Shown here one piece after another: positions 36,479 to 50,560 of a stretch of 64,000 nt of DNA. The DNA is taken from contig NC_068355.1 of the NCBI RefSeq assembly GCF_020536995.1, forward strand, positions 125,650,972-125,714,971, in the 5' to 3' direction. Position 1 is the first letter of the stretch, and each line of letters starts with the position of its first letter. Origin of the DNA: Dreissena polymorpha. Its lineage: Eukaryota; Mollusca; Bivalvia; Myida; Dreissenidae. The position numbers were made by a program, and so were the translations under genes. The notes under the pieces were generated by a model, which saw only the letters and a list, made by a program, of their open reading frames with translations, had not been told where the DNA came from and searched no databases.

Positions 36479-38989
36479 CAAATAAATATGCGTGAACGTA
36501 TATCCATGTTATTTACGTGCATGGATATTTATGGAACGTGATCGAGCTAATTTGATTTTAACCATGTAGTAAAACCCCGTTGCAGTCTATATTCATATGT
36601 ATCGTTTGGTCTTATGAACTGGTAACTGCTAAATTGGAGCAGAATAAGATGAATCAATCCGAAGTATAACTGTTACGATCTCAAATAAACCATGCGCATT
36701 CAAAGTTTCTATATTTTATATGGTTTTAACCATTATCGAGCGAGAACGATTCGATTGGGTAAGCTGTCTCGCTGCTAGATACCTGTCAGTGCACGCTGCA
36801 GAATATTGCATCTTGGTGGTTGCTGTGTTCAGTAAACGCCAATGGGCATCAATAAAAACTGAGGCTCAACGTTGTGTTAAGTATGGTTAATCCAAGTAGC
36901 AATGTAGTTGAGGTAAATTGTATTGGCGTATTGTATCACGTGATAACATTAAAAAAAATCGACGATGTAGTTTAATTACATTTCGTTTACATTTTCCAAG
37001 TTTTGTATTTGTGCTTAAAGTTGGTAGACACCATAGCTTATTTGAACTCAACACACAGTGCCGTATTCTTTCTTTTAGTGTGTTTTAATCTTGGCGAGTC
37101 GGCGGATTACATGGACGCCACTGTGTAAAGCTATACGAAATTGCAAAGACTGTCTCATAGATTTAAGTTGTAATTTTTTCGTTTTCCTTTTTTTGACATG
37201 GCCTCTTTGGATGTACATGTGTACACGATTAGCCTTGGTTCCTCCTTTTGGTGTGTTTAAATTGTCTTCACCGCATACATGTGACCTGTTATAAAATCGT
37301 TTTCGGATATTGCAACAAAAAGGGTTGTCAATTTTGGTACATTTTAAGCGTATTAAGGAATGCGGAGAGATACTTATTTAGAAATGAAATTAGTACGTTT
37401 GCTTATTGATATCGCACTCGGCTTCTTTTTGATCTCTCGGGACCTCATAAAAACTAAATTTCACTTAGTAAATGAAATTACAATTCCGTGCAATGATTGA
37501 ATTCCTAAAACAGGTTTAGACTATCTGCAATCCAATGTACAATAATGAAATGCTAATGTTTTATCGAAGCGCTGTTATTTTCGTTATTAATGAAGATATA
37601 TTAGTGATGAAATATTTATACCGACATTGAATTACGAAATTCAATGCATGGCTGGCGTCTAACAATTGCTGGTTTCTGATAACTGCCCTGCTTTTTTCTC
37701 TTTTGCATATTTCATTTCAGATTTTAAACTATTTTATACATATGTTTTCAATTAAGTCTTAACCTAACATAGCATCAAATTTCTGTATACCATTCCTTTA
37801 TAGCATCCATTTATTGAGTTAAACATACCCGAAACAGAAGCACGAAATCTTTGAGACATTCACAAATTATATTCACAAAGTTCCTTTCTGTTATCGTCAA
37901 TGCTGGGCGAATATTAGTGTTTTCTTACATACGTCTTAGACATACTTTTGTATATGTAATATGTGTGCCAATCATTATTTAAGAGAAATGTGCCGTCGAC
38001 AACAAACGAGTGATACTCACGTTTGGCATACAGTTCCAGTACTGTAAAGCACACATGATTCTGGTTCCCTCTACTTGTCATTGTAAACCATCTGAGAACT
38101 GTTCTGTTAACGCGGTACAACCTCTGCCTCGACAGCGAATGTTTGATACTTTGTCCGTGGACGTGAAGTTCGTTTATGTATATAAGCTTGATTGTCGGTA
38201 GATAATGTATGTATCTGCATTGATAAGTTTACTAAACGCGTCTCATTCAAACATATTACACATAAAACGAATCCATAGAGTGATTTTGGCGAAACATCAC
38301 CTGTTCATTCCCAATTACAATATGACTTAACGGTTTGGCGAGAACCAAAAATAAACATATAAAATTATGTACATAGCTACTCTTTGCCACTTGTATTCAT
38401 CTTAACACGAATGGTCGATGGACCCTTCGAGTGGGAATTCAAAGACGAAATGAGTGCTAGTTTATAAGCATGATCATATTTTGTATTTTCTATACATTGT
38501 TATAAACCATTAATCAGATACGTTGCCACCATGCTAAATTGTATTACCTTGACATTTTGTATAGCTGTTCGTTTTTTATAGTGGACATCTTTTGAAGTCA
38601 GTGAAGAAAATCAACACATTTGTTTTAGCAAGGCCCGAAATAAGCCCTTAAAATAACTGCAACATTCGATTATTCCTTTATAAGTATATTTATCTTTCTA
38701 TCTTGTTTTGAACTATATTCTATACTAGTGGAGACACTTTAATCCACATACCTGTATTATATAATTGGCACACAACTTTGTTTTTGCTACAAAGCGATTT
38801 AGTTTATGAAATCCAAGCTCCTGTTCTTGCAGATGAAACAATCGTCACAATGTTTCTTAAGTTATCCCACCCTGTCAAGGCAATTTTGACGTCGTTTCTT
38901 GCTTAATGTAACATATATCTAATCAGACACAATGGAATCACCATATGTTCGTAATGAATTTGTTCAATAGTGGTGTAGTCTTCTGCAAA

Positions 38990-39092
38990 CAAATCTTCGA
39001 TCAGACGGGAGGGATACTGTCAAGTGAGGAAGTGTAGCTTGATGACTATCAGAAGTTATTTTGCGCACATGTCTTCATGGGCTTTGATAAGT
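38990..39092 (+). other. Strongly conserved 100-bp block with tiny shared ORF (unit A)
   Basis: The block runs from TCTTCGATCAGACGGGAGG to GGCTTTGATAAGTG and matches 54977-55082 almost perfectly. In both units an ATG opens MTIRSYFAHMSS(W/L)ALIS. Several differences inside this ORF fall at third codon positions (ACT/ACC, CAC/CAT, TCA/TCC). The ORF is only about 23 codons in A. It may be a small exon, a regulatory element or chance conservation. Confidence 0.35.
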
Positions 39093-40264
39093 GAAAAAGA
39101 TTTATTTTTATGTTGATATAATATTTAAATGTATATGTATCCAACATAAAATTAGCATGGACATTGAACACCTTTAAAATATTTTAGAAATACCATATTG
39201 ACACACACGTTTAAAATTAAAAAAAGAAAAGAGCCCCTTGTTCGCTGCTAATTTTTATATGTGAAAAACATGTATTACGGAGTATTTGCATTACATGTTT
39301 TTGAAATGCCCAATGGGTTCTTTTGTTTTAAGTAAATGTACGAGAACATATAGTTGACATTTAATACAAGTACTTATTGATTTATAAAGACCCAACATTA
39401 TTGATGCAATCAAACTTGAAAATAATGCGAACCCCATAACACCAATACATTATAATAATGACGGTATAAGGAGCATATAGTTTGTCATCGGTTTTAGTTT
39501 TTTTAATAACACATCAAAGAGAAATATTGACAAAAAAACAAAAAAAACACGTAGAATACCATTTTTATTTCACCTTTTAGCTTAAAATAAGTGGGCACTA
39601 AATCAAATATGTATATTTTGACACGTTAAGTCAGAAAGTATCAGGTTGTGTTTTTTTCGGCATTTTTTTATTAACCATGTATTTACACACTTTACTACAA
39701 TTATCAAACATATTTAAAACAAAACCAAACTTGTTGCATTTTATTTATAACAGTTTATCTCCGACATGGAAAAACTATGTTTTTTCATTTGAATTTTCCC
39801 AATAATGTACAACTCAAATAATCCAAACTGAATTTCTAGCTGTTCGTTATAACATTCGGTTAGTGTTTGTTAATATAAACGTAATACGCTGATAGCTGTA
39901 ATTACTTGATAGCTGTAGCGATGCAATAACGCAATATTTTGTCAGTTCTCCTGCAATCATGCAATTTAATGTTGTTGTTTTTTGCAGGGATGCAGTAATA
40001 CATCACCTCAAGCGTGCATAATAGCATGCTTTAGACCAGATGGACGTCCTGAAATAATAACGTAATTGCTGGATATTTCATGAAATGTGCTGCAAAGCGT
40101 CAGTATACAACATTCCTTAGCACGCTGGCGGCGCTTATGCAACCAGATGAGCTGTTTTCATGAACATGATTTTTTTGAAATTGCCTCGCTTTGGTGAAAT
40201 GATACTAATTTGTGCGATGACCTTAACAAACGATGAGTGCACAATCCAATAAAAGACTCACCAT

Positions 40265-41690
40265 TATTATTTCAGAATGCAGCACAGTACCCCATTCGTT
40301 AACCAACATACGATTCATTCATCCGGTTAGAGTTATCTGGATTACAAAGTGTGACCGTCCTTTGGCGTTTGTCTATGTCATGAATGTTCGGTTACAGTGA
40401 CATACTTATCAAATGGATCCCTGATCCCCTTCTGCTACGCGTATGTATTAACAAAAGCAAGAGCTAATGATTAATAACTACAAAGGCCAAATTTGTCAGT
40501 TACATGTTTATTACAAATTTTACTGTGATAGATTACGTACACACATGTTGATATTGTATCTTTTAACTATGCAAAACATATGAAAGGATCATTACAAAAA
40601 GATAAATGGAATTGTATGGCCAAATGGCGGATTATTAATTACACCAGACTAGTACTAGAGTAAATAAACCTCAGCTATCGATAATCACTACAACTTAGGC
40701 AAGTCGAGGAGGCGACCAGAAGTACCGCCCTAAAGATAGCCCCAACCCGAGTTGCACTATTGATGTAGCTTCTCGTTTATGCAATCATCGCCACCAGATA
40801 ATGCACCGCATTATATGCTATTTTGCAAGAGCTCCGCAATGTGCTCATATTTATTTATGCACTTCCTATGTTAACGAACACCTGGCTGGTTCTGAAATAG
40901 ATATTATACAAGCGCACATATACAATGACATATTGGAATGAAGTATCAAACATATAAAATAAGTTAATAATGACAAATAAGTTATGGTGTCAGATTGACA
41001 TAGGTTTTAAGAATTAACTGTCGTGGTAAGAAAAACATCTCACACAATAATGCAGCAACAAAATAACCTATTAATGCACATTCATTTCGTTTTAAGAAGG
41101 CACACATCACAGCACTTGTACACGGCACGTTAATTAGCAGAAACTCTCAAACACATTGGGTGACACGTTGTTCCCCCTAATGACCATTTACTAATATCGC
41201 GTCCCAGCTACATCCTGTGTATTCACCTTATTCTGGGCGATAGCGATGTATCCATGCCATGGCGCCGCCGCTCTCTACGGTTTGAGGCCCTACGATAAAA
41301 CCGACGTCTTGCATAAGAGTCGTGTACAGTTAGTGAATGTAACCAGAACGTGTGCCGTGGTTGCCCACAACATATTGACAACAATTCTGTAAAAATATCT
41401 CGGCAGTACATCCGAACCTTAGAAAAATGTTAAACATAATTAACAGCAATCTATTTGAGGTCGGGTGGTGTTTCTCAGTCAAAGCTACTTTTTACAAGGA
41501 CGAGATACGTGAAAACGAGCTTAAATACAGTATGAGTGACGTCAGACAGTCACTACTGATATCGATTTCACGCATGGCTTATTGTCGACTGCTTGTATCT
41601 TATGATCGATACGAGATTTAAACCTTTGTCTACCGGAGATATGTATTCGATACTTCAAATAAAAGAAACGAATTTTTATAGAAATTAATG
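40265..41690. other. Segment present in unit A, missing at the matching site in B
   Basis: B passes directly from AATAAAAGACACACAATCATT (about 58143-58164) to ACAGTTTTGAAATC, whereas A has about 1.4 kb between the equivalent points. The segment contains a GC-richer stretch at 41220-41420 with short open frames on both strands, but no family or clear splice pair is recognised. Confidence 0.4.
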
Positions 41691-42230
41691 TTTATTAAAT
41701 GCAATTTTGAAATCTTTATATTATCCCAATTACAAATTATACATTATTATACATGTTCTAGTAAACTAATGCGTTAAAGTAATTCCGTATGAACTAAAGA
41801 TATCTTGGAAAATAATATAACATTAACGAGAACGTGCTGTCCACCTTAAACATAAGAAAACAAACAAAGTAGAAATCAGTGACTTTCGACGATTAACACA
41901 TGTTTTATAATAGTCATTAAATTAAGTCTTGTGTTGTTACAATCAAACATAATATCTACGGGGATGTAGATAAACGGTAAAAAGGATTATATTTAAAATA
42001 AACGAAAATCCTTCAAATGCAGTACTTTCAGAGATCTGAAAAACGACATGTAAAGTTTCGGGCTAACAATATACGCATTTGTGTGTGAATCATATGTTTT
42101 ACAGTTAATAATTTAAATATGCATTTATATTTCATCATTTAAATGTTTAAGTATAAACTGAATGATAAATCCAAACTGGAGTATGCAAATGATAACAGAG
42201 GATTTGAAAAAAATAGTCAATTAATTATCA
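41690..42230 (+). repeat. Block copied twice in unit B
   Basis: This block starts near TTTTGAAATCTTTATATTAT and continues through ACATTAACGAGAACGTGCTG and GATTAACACATGTTTTATAATAG. It is matched by 56820-57250 and, with a small deletion, by 58165-58560. Unit B therefore holds it twice, on both sides of the segment equivalent to A 39.6-40.27 kb. Confidence 0.75.
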
Positions 42231-43870
42231 AAAAGTGGAAGTGATAAAATTTCGCAGTAATATAAATTTTAATACCAAGGTATGCATAAAAACTTGTAAA
42301 ACCGATGAAATTCAAATGCTCACTCCGCACATGAAATCGCATTCTAAACATTTTAAAGTAGTATCCAGTACTGCTAACCCAAACCACTCTTTATCAGCAC
42401 GCATCTATGAACATCTGGGAGGCAATTTGTAAATCTGAAATTAATGGCACAGATAACTACTCTTAATACTGAATTTGCAGATCAAAAAGACGTTTATGAC
42501 AGGTTTGAAGGGCTTACATGTACCATGAACATTCGAAATAGTAGGATGAGATCTAGAGAAAAACAGCAATTTGGTTTTCTTTAAGGTATCAAAGCATCAC
42601 CTGAGCAGTGATCAGCACATAAATCGAGTACAGCAAACATCGAAGCAACATTACGTGCCGGAAAATAAATAAATTGATTAATGAGCCGTTAAGCGGAAAT
42701 CCTAATGTCTCTTTGGAAAAAAACCACCTAATCGAATATGTGTGTGTGATAAAAATATGTAGTTGAAAGCATGGCCACCATCTCAGGTCTCTCAACTTTG
42801 TAACTTGCATTATTGATCGGAATTGCTGGCTTATTATGTAGCTGTGTAACTTACAAAAGATCGAACAAAAAACGCAGGGCTGCTTTTGTGGATAAATATA
42901 CATATTACAAGATGTATATGATCCGACTATACAGGACATGTGTAAGATTGAAATAATTATAATTTGAATTTGCTCTGAAATTGCACTTCTTAAACAAAAC
43001 TGCGTAATAACATGCGTTTTTTCGAACGACGTTAAAAGAGACTCGTTCCCAATCATATATTTTATCTGAACCAAGTTGATACGTTTTCTTTAATATCCCT
43101 TTCTTATTTATTGGCATTTTTTATAAATATAACATGTTTTACAAAAATACAAGTACATTGTCTGCATTTGTTATATTATGTGGACAGTCGACTGAAAACA
43201 AACCCGAACCATAATAAAGTAAGTATAAAGTCGAATGAATTTTGACTGTAGACTCACTACTACAGCATTCATACAGTCGACTGAATAGCATGAGTGCATG
43301 TCTTTGAGAAATCTTCTAATGTATGTTCACATAGTCGCGATCCACTTAGCAAATTCAATCTCGTCTCATAAATGTCAGTTTATATTTGATATATTCTCCG
43401 TCCATGTCGACCGTTTATTTTGTATAGTAGAATAGTGTGATACTGATTAAAGAACCAAACATTAGCGGCAATTAAGAAGGCCTTATGGAAACGGTTTCCT
43501 TCAATGAGCAGTTCTTGCATATTTATGAATTGTCGTGTAATGGTATTTTTTGGAATTAATACTGTTTTCTAAATATCCAATCGCGAAATATAAAAGGTCA
43601 TAAAGTTTCAATTTACATACACATAAATATTTAAAACCAATACGTCATTATATTTATGAAATCAAAATAGATACAGGAAAAGATTTCAATAGATGAGATG
43701 TTTTAAATGTTTAAAACAAGTAGTTCCAAAGTCTTTGAAGAGGCAATATCTCAAACGTATTAAAGACGCGTATGATACAGATTTGAACAACTAAACAAGT
43801 TTGTTAGAAATGTATATAAAATTGTATAAAAAAATACACTACATCGTTTTTAAGATACATATAAAGTGTA

Positions 43871-44155
43871 GAACAAAAATATACGAAAAAATATATATGA
43901 AAACAAATATGAATTGTTCATGGATCATGATCATTCATATGATACGCTTTGACTTGAAGCGATATCACATATCACAACTAAAAAGCTAAATTTCTAAAAT
44001 GTATATGCATAGAACAAAGATATACGAAAAAATATATATGAAAACAAATATGAATTGTTCATGGATCATGATTATTCATATGATACGGTTTGACTTGAAG
44101 CGATATCACATATCACAACTTAAAAGCTAAATTTCTAAAATGTATATGCATGTTT
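43871..44155 (+). repeat. 141-bp local tandem duplication (unit B)
   Basis: GAACAAAnATATACGAAAAA at 43871 recurs at 44012, with the following GAATTGTTCATGGATCATGA and GATATCACATATCACAACT. It lies at the position equivalent to the 266-bp duplication in unit A, but the unit length differs, so the two duplications arose separately or one was trimmed. Confidence 0.8.
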
Positions 44156-46779
44156 GCGTATAATCTCCGATATCGGAGATGCGTAGCGTCAATAAGTAAT
44201 AGGCGTTGATAGGTTGATGAGGCGCCTCCGATTTATAAATATTACCCCTGACAAGAATCTATAAATTGATGTAGACGAAAGATCTCCCTGTTAATTCCCA
44301 GTCTCGTCCAGAATTTCCGGTCTCGCTACAACTGACCGGCTTTACTTGGTTTAAGCCAATATCGAACGCGGTACATCATATCAGAAAGAATAGAAACTGT
44401 CAGATCTGTAGATTCTATTTGTATAAACTATGAAAACGGATTCGCCGTGCCGACAAACAATTAAGTTGGAGACCACATAGCTACCGCGAGTATCGCGTGT
44501 GACTCTTAAATGCTTAGTCAACCAACTTGATCCTTCGGAGCTCTTCTCGGAGGCTATTTCCATGGGCGCCATTTCTTTGGCGTCGTCTTTAATTTCAGTT
44601 ATATATTTGGGTTTAATGCATAAAGGCAACACGTAAAGGAGAAAGGCAAAATAACGTAACGTGTTCACACAATGATGTTGACCGTAGTTTAATTTATTTC
44701 TTACTTTTGTAAAACCAATATTGCTACATATAAGATGCGAAAAAGAACCAAACAAACGAGAACAATACGTATCGTGCTTGTTAGGTATAATTAATAGTTT
44801 TTTTGCGATGTTATTGTTGTGTGAATGCAATGGACGCCGTGTTTTAATTTTCCGCAAACAGACATATTTGACGGTTATTGTGGAAAAATGAAAAACAAGT
44901 TATTCAGCGGTATTTCCCGCACTGCATTATTGAAAAAATAGTGAATTGAAATTCGAACTGAATTCAATGTGTTCTATACGCGCCATGATAGTGATCTTTT
45001 ATTCAAACAAGAGTGTTCGTTTTCTCGAAACCACAGCATGTGCAAATGTAAATTTAGAGCACCGACTGAAACATATAGCTTTATTAACAGGCATTATTAA
45101 ACAAATAATAAGTTTAAATCATTAGAGGGCCCTGATAGCATTCATTCCTTTAAAAATTAATTTGGGCTCATTTTTTCAGATTCGTGACTAAGTCGGCATT
45201 CCTGAGACCGCTTTCTTTTAATTTGCAATTCCGTTTGAACCAATTTGCGTACACATTGAGAACAAACCACCGAACGAACTTACGTTGGATCTGACTCCAT
45301 CGAGCACATGTAAATCTCTTCAGAGGTGTTGAAATTGTCAAATCATGGGTACAGCGTGTTGATAAAAATACTCAATTGAAACCTTATTTTAATTATCAAC
45401 GACTTAACATTTGCGATGCGTATTATAAGTGGTATAAAGTTGTGCAAAGCAAAGCACCCAACGTTTTCTTTAAAATGTTTTTTGGCATCGTGATTCAGTC
45501 TCTTGGAACAAGTTATAATCATTTAAAATAATTTTCAGACGTTTCAACTGAACTAATATGCATAACAATCCCCATGGAATTTCGTAAAATACATTTCCCC
45601 AAAATATATCTGTCGCAAACATGTTTATAATAAATGGGTTTGTGTATGTTAAAGATGTTTAAGACAAAAGAACGTAGGTTCGTATTGTGTCGAGACGATT
45701 CGGAAAATACTTATTAAAGGCCGATTAATTAATTTTATTAAAGTGTGTTTCTTGTATTCATTTACTACAAATTAAACGAGAATAATAATATACTACTGTC
45801 AGATTTTGTTAAATATACTTTCAAGAAATGTATGTTACTTTATTATCGTATTCGGTATTCGCTATTCCTTGCATTTTTATGATTTATCCGCTCGAGCAAA
45901 ACTGGTTGGATTTATATTGAAGATATCGAGTTTTCTGTTTCAGTGATTATTCTTTATTGCTGGCACGTTTTATGTTTTCAGAGCAAAATATTTGAGAGTT
46001 GAGATTTTTTTTGCAAACGATTTGGTATCGGCAAAAGATAATTTAAGACATAAACAATCTCTTGCCCAAATCAAAAATAATATTTTCGCGTCTTATCTTT
46101 TAGACATTTGACTACCGTATCGATATCAAAATAGCACAAATCCATGAACATGTAAGAATACACAGATAAATGGAACAAATGTCATATTTCACACTTAATC
46201 GATGTCTCTGTGAATTGTGAAAATAATCATTTTGTAATTTGATGATTGTTAATCCACATGCTTATCTAATTCCTAATCATAATATCCTATCCCTCTTTTT
46301 GTCTTGCGTTCAGGTATATAATTACCATCATGCATAGCCGCCCCGGAAGAGCTAACTCATGTCTTTAAAGTATTTCGTTGAAGTAATAGAAACAGATGTC
46401 AAAGAAAACCTCCCGATTGATACAATAATTCGCGCGGAAGAACAATGTCTTATTTAAACATAGAAAATAAGAATATAACGCGTTATTTATAATAAAGGCT
46501 CATTATAGCATCTACTGTGTGCTGGTCTATATTTGTACAGAGACCGTTTTAAGGACATGCATAACCTTAAAAGTGAAAATTGAACACGTTATTGCCAATA
46601 TTTACGCTAACATCTCGTAGCAAATTTATGTTACATCCCTCGTACACTACTTGTACATGCATACTATTGAGGCATTATCCAATCCTTCTCCACGTCTTTG
46701 GCGTCTACCTGAAAGTAGTGATGTCGATCAAGGGCAGCGACAACAAGCTGACGGTGCGGCGGCACCTGCTGCATTTGCA

Positions 46780-47165
<386 letters not shown>

Positions 47166-48584
47166 CTACTACTGCCGCTGCTTCATCTTCAGCAACTTAA
47201 GTAGCAACACCATATCATTGTTTAAAAATCAGGATTTTCATTAATCTTCCTTTCAAATCACCCTTATAATCACCATCGAATTAGTGTGGAAAGAGGATAA
47301 AAGACAAGCATCCAGACTGATAAATAAATATTTCAATCAAAATTTGAACATTTGTTTCAGATACGCGAATAAAATTGTGTATAAATCTGGTTTTCAGAGA
47401 TACTTCATATACATATATATATATAGTTCATTTACTGATACACTTTTCGGAGACCCCATTTACCGTTTGAACATTTAACTGACAATTGTATATTTTGCAG
47501 GGTACAGTATATTAAAGTAACACTACACTTTTCACAGGCCCTATTATAGTATTTACAACTGAAACTTCAGTGTTAGGCTATCATATTAACCGGTATTTAA
47601 TTCATGGTACTGACAGTTTACACTTTTCGAATGTCTTATTTGTTGCATACAACAGACACGTTTCACTGTTAGTGTAACATAGTAAAATAAGGAACAAATT
47701 TATTGGCCTAAATCCGGACATCAATCAGTATACTGGACAATATGTTAGAAATACGCAGTATCGTACAGTAAACAAGCAAAAATATATTGTCTGTGTTATT
47801 ACGCTTATGCCGTTAGTTTAACGGGTGATTATAACTCGTATTATTCGTACACGCGCTCATGAAAACAATTTCATCGCAATTACCTCTCTGTTCTGCATTT
47901 CTGCGATCAATTATCTGGAACCCATTTAAAATAAAATAGGCATGGGCATATACAAGATATGGCTTTCCTTATAAAGGTATAATAGCAATTTGTTCTCAGA
48001 ATGTCCTTTCTTGATTATAATTAAAACTGATTGTATGATCACAGATTTGTATGTGTTCGATTATCAAAGTGAATTAAACGAGTATTTTGAATGTAATGAA
48101 ACTAAGCCATTTCACCATCAAATATAACGGTGTGTTTTTGTTTGCAATCAATCCTGCAACAATCGAAACAAAAACATACTGTGTATCGTCAACAAATTAT
48201 GCTATCACGCAAGTTGTCAAATTTTCATTAAATGGTCAGTTACAAAACTCGGATACATGTAGTAATGAATTATATCTAATAAATAATTATCTGGCAAGAT
48301 TCGTTATTGAAATGTATCATTAATTCATTGTTGCGTTTTGCAAAAAATCTTTCACTGGAATATATCAGTGCACTGATATTTATAAGCGAATATCTTTAAC
48401 AACACATTGAGTGTGATGCAAAATTAACTATGAAACTCATAGTGCTTAAAATAAATCGAGAAATAATTTGCGTTACTTCTTCCTGGTGAAATTGTGATTG
48501 GCGGTGGCATTTGCACATATGCAGCACGAAAGTGTTATTTCTCTCGTTAATAAAGCACATCTAGGATTGGTAAACCAGTGTATA

Positions 48585-48840
48585 GCAGCTACACTACACT
48601 TAATGCTTATTGAGCTGTATCCGGTCAACCTATCAGCTCAACTAGATGCTCATTGATCTTGCTCAATGTGGTAAGCGTGTTTATATCAGTTACATAACAC
48701 ATAATGCGCATTGAGCGTGTTGTGATTTGTTAACGTTTTATTTCACCTACACTACACTAGATGCTAATTGACCTTTTAGTTTCTGTTTAATTTTGTTATA
48801 AGCTACATTACACTAGATGGCCATTGAGCGTGTTTTATGT
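48585..48840 (+). repeat. About 57-bp minisatellite (unit B)
   Basis: This is the counterpart of the unit A array at 29765-30075, with about four to five units of the CACTAGATGCTCATTGA type. It is shorter at the right end. Confidence 0.7.
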
Positions 48841-49667
48841 TTCTATATCGTTCGTGACCATATATAACAAGTACCCAAAATTGAACGTGCGATTTGATTT
48901 ACTACTTCGTAGCTGAATATATTTGCAGAATTTTGACATAAAACCTTTTACAAATGTTCAAGGGCTTTGTTTTGTTGCTGAGATTTGGTGTTAAAATGGA
49001 CTTTGATAACGTAAAGTTATATGTTAGTGACGAACGGATAGAAATTGTCGCTCTATAGCAAGAAATACCTCAAGGAACTTGTAGCCTGTCACGTTTTAAT
49101 TGATTCATATTTCTAACTAGTATTTTACAGTGTAAGTATTAATGCACATACATTGCCATTGAATGCAAAAATAAATGACGCGTAGGGGCTTAAGTTAGGT
49201 TAACCACTCATCAACGTCATGTTTATGAGCACGGTGAAGCAAGCTTCTGAAGAACGTGACTTTAAAGGTGGTCAACGTCTTCATTTTAACGTTATTTATT
49301 CAGTGTATTGTATTGTGATAAGTCATCAAATATGCAGTAATATAATATCAAACGTATGCTATTGTATGTGTTCCATATTTGAAACATGAATAATCAAACC
49401 AAATAAAAGTAATTGAATGCTATTGACAAGCACGTACTACCTTGACTTAAGTGTTCGTAACTTAATTTATTTAGATTAGCCTCAGATTGTATAGCTTTCT
49501 TATTGTACTGTTGGTGATTCTTTCAGCAAAAAGGGAAGAAAACAAATGATTTTCTTTATGCAACGTGCTTATGTGAAACCTGTAGAATAAACTGATTAAT
49601 TAACCTATTTATATTTCTCTTTTAAGGTTTAATTTTTCGCATGTTTCCCCTTCAATGCGACCTTTAA

Positions 49668-49991
49668 AGCCACACGCCTTGCCTCTGACTTTAAAATAAA
49701 ATACATGCTGATCGAAACATATAGATGCAATTTGAAAGTGTGCCAAATTGTCATTCAATCTATAGCCTAGTTAGCGAGTAATTTATTATTTTTCAAACGT
49801 ACCGCTTTTAAAATTGAAAGTAGGATTTCTAGACGTATACGTCTATTTCACCAAATGCAATTATTTTTTAGTTTAAAACCGCAAAAAGACGGATTTCTAC
49901 CTTGTAACCACCAGATATATTCTGATTGGCATAGATAAAATATGTTTCTTATTTATAATTAAAATTTCCTTTGCCAAATAAGGTATGTGGC
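49668..49991. mobile_element. TTAA-flanked MITE, 324 bp
   Basis: The left end is AGCCACACGCCTTG and the inverse of the right end is GCCACATACCTTATTTG, each abutting TTAA (49664-49667 and 49992-49995). Unit A has the uninterrupted site with a single TTAA at 30938-30941, in CGATCCTTAACTAAGAGG. It has no coding capacity. The termini differ from the AGGGGCC family, so this is a second TTAA-type family. Confidence 0.8.
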
Positions 49992-49992
49992 T

Positions 49993-50115
49993 TAAACTAA
50001 AAGGATTGATGGCCCTACTACACTTTCTTGAACGAGAACTTCGTGATCGACTTCCTGCCTCTTACCAAGGAGACGCCAACATCTTGTATAAACTGCCTCA
50101 CTACTCGAGATAGGA
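49993..50115. other. Conserved GC-richer block (unit B)
   Basis: Counterpart of 30900-31065. On the plus strand B has a 34-codon ATG frame (MALLHFLERELRDRLPASYQ...) that is interrupted twice in A, so only the minus-strand frame is shared. Confidence 0.35.
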
Positions 50116-50332
50116 AGTAGCCTAACGTCTAATGTATATCGTTCTGGGCAAAAAAAACAACGTTAATTTTAGTTTATTCTAATGAAAAGTTATAAATCAT
50201 CTCATATAGTGAAATGTGAATATTTTAAATCACATAAAATAGTTTATAATTGTTCATTTTACATTTTCCATGACTGCACATTTTGAAGTCCAGTGTAGAA
50301 TCAATTACTCTGAAACTAAGTTAATGCAAGCC

Positions 50333-50560
50333 CGGTGATCCCTTTATCTACTTTAATCCTTTCACTCACCCTATATCTTGCTCATCGCATTCTTAGCACT
50401 AATTTGGAGACAGCTGAGAGCTTATTCTTCATAGTGCGTGAACAACACGCGCTGGGAAAAACATTTAAAAAAATAATATACACATCTCGAATGAACATAA
50501 CAATGTGTTATTGCGTTTGCTTCAACGGTATCCTAATTTATGTTATTCTTACTTAACTTT
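50333..50560 (+). other. Conserved block with a shared open frame (unit B)
   Basis: Counterpart of 31275-31470. The frame stays open slightly longer here (to about 50556). The same absence of an ATG applies. Confidence 0.35.

Noticed and set aside
41220-41420. Exon in the GC-richer stretch of unit A
   Set aside because: Short frames exist on both strands with no family, and no counterpart in unit B at the matching site allows a conservation test.
42589-43074. Minus-strand frame of 161 codons
   Set aside because: It lies in the unit tail block, whose other copies (13.8-14.24 and 60.8-61.2 kb) do not keep the frame.
44381-44857. Minus-strand frame of 158 codons with a hydrophobic stretch followed by a charged tail
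   Set aside because: The equivalent sequence in unit A (about 26000-26450) is broken by stops and indels, and I recognise no family. A short similarity (IKDD) is not enough.
50335-50556. Small secreted protein with a signal-peptide-like start
   Set aside because: The apparent methionine is a GTG codon. There is no ATG upstream in frame, so it is listed only as a conserved block.
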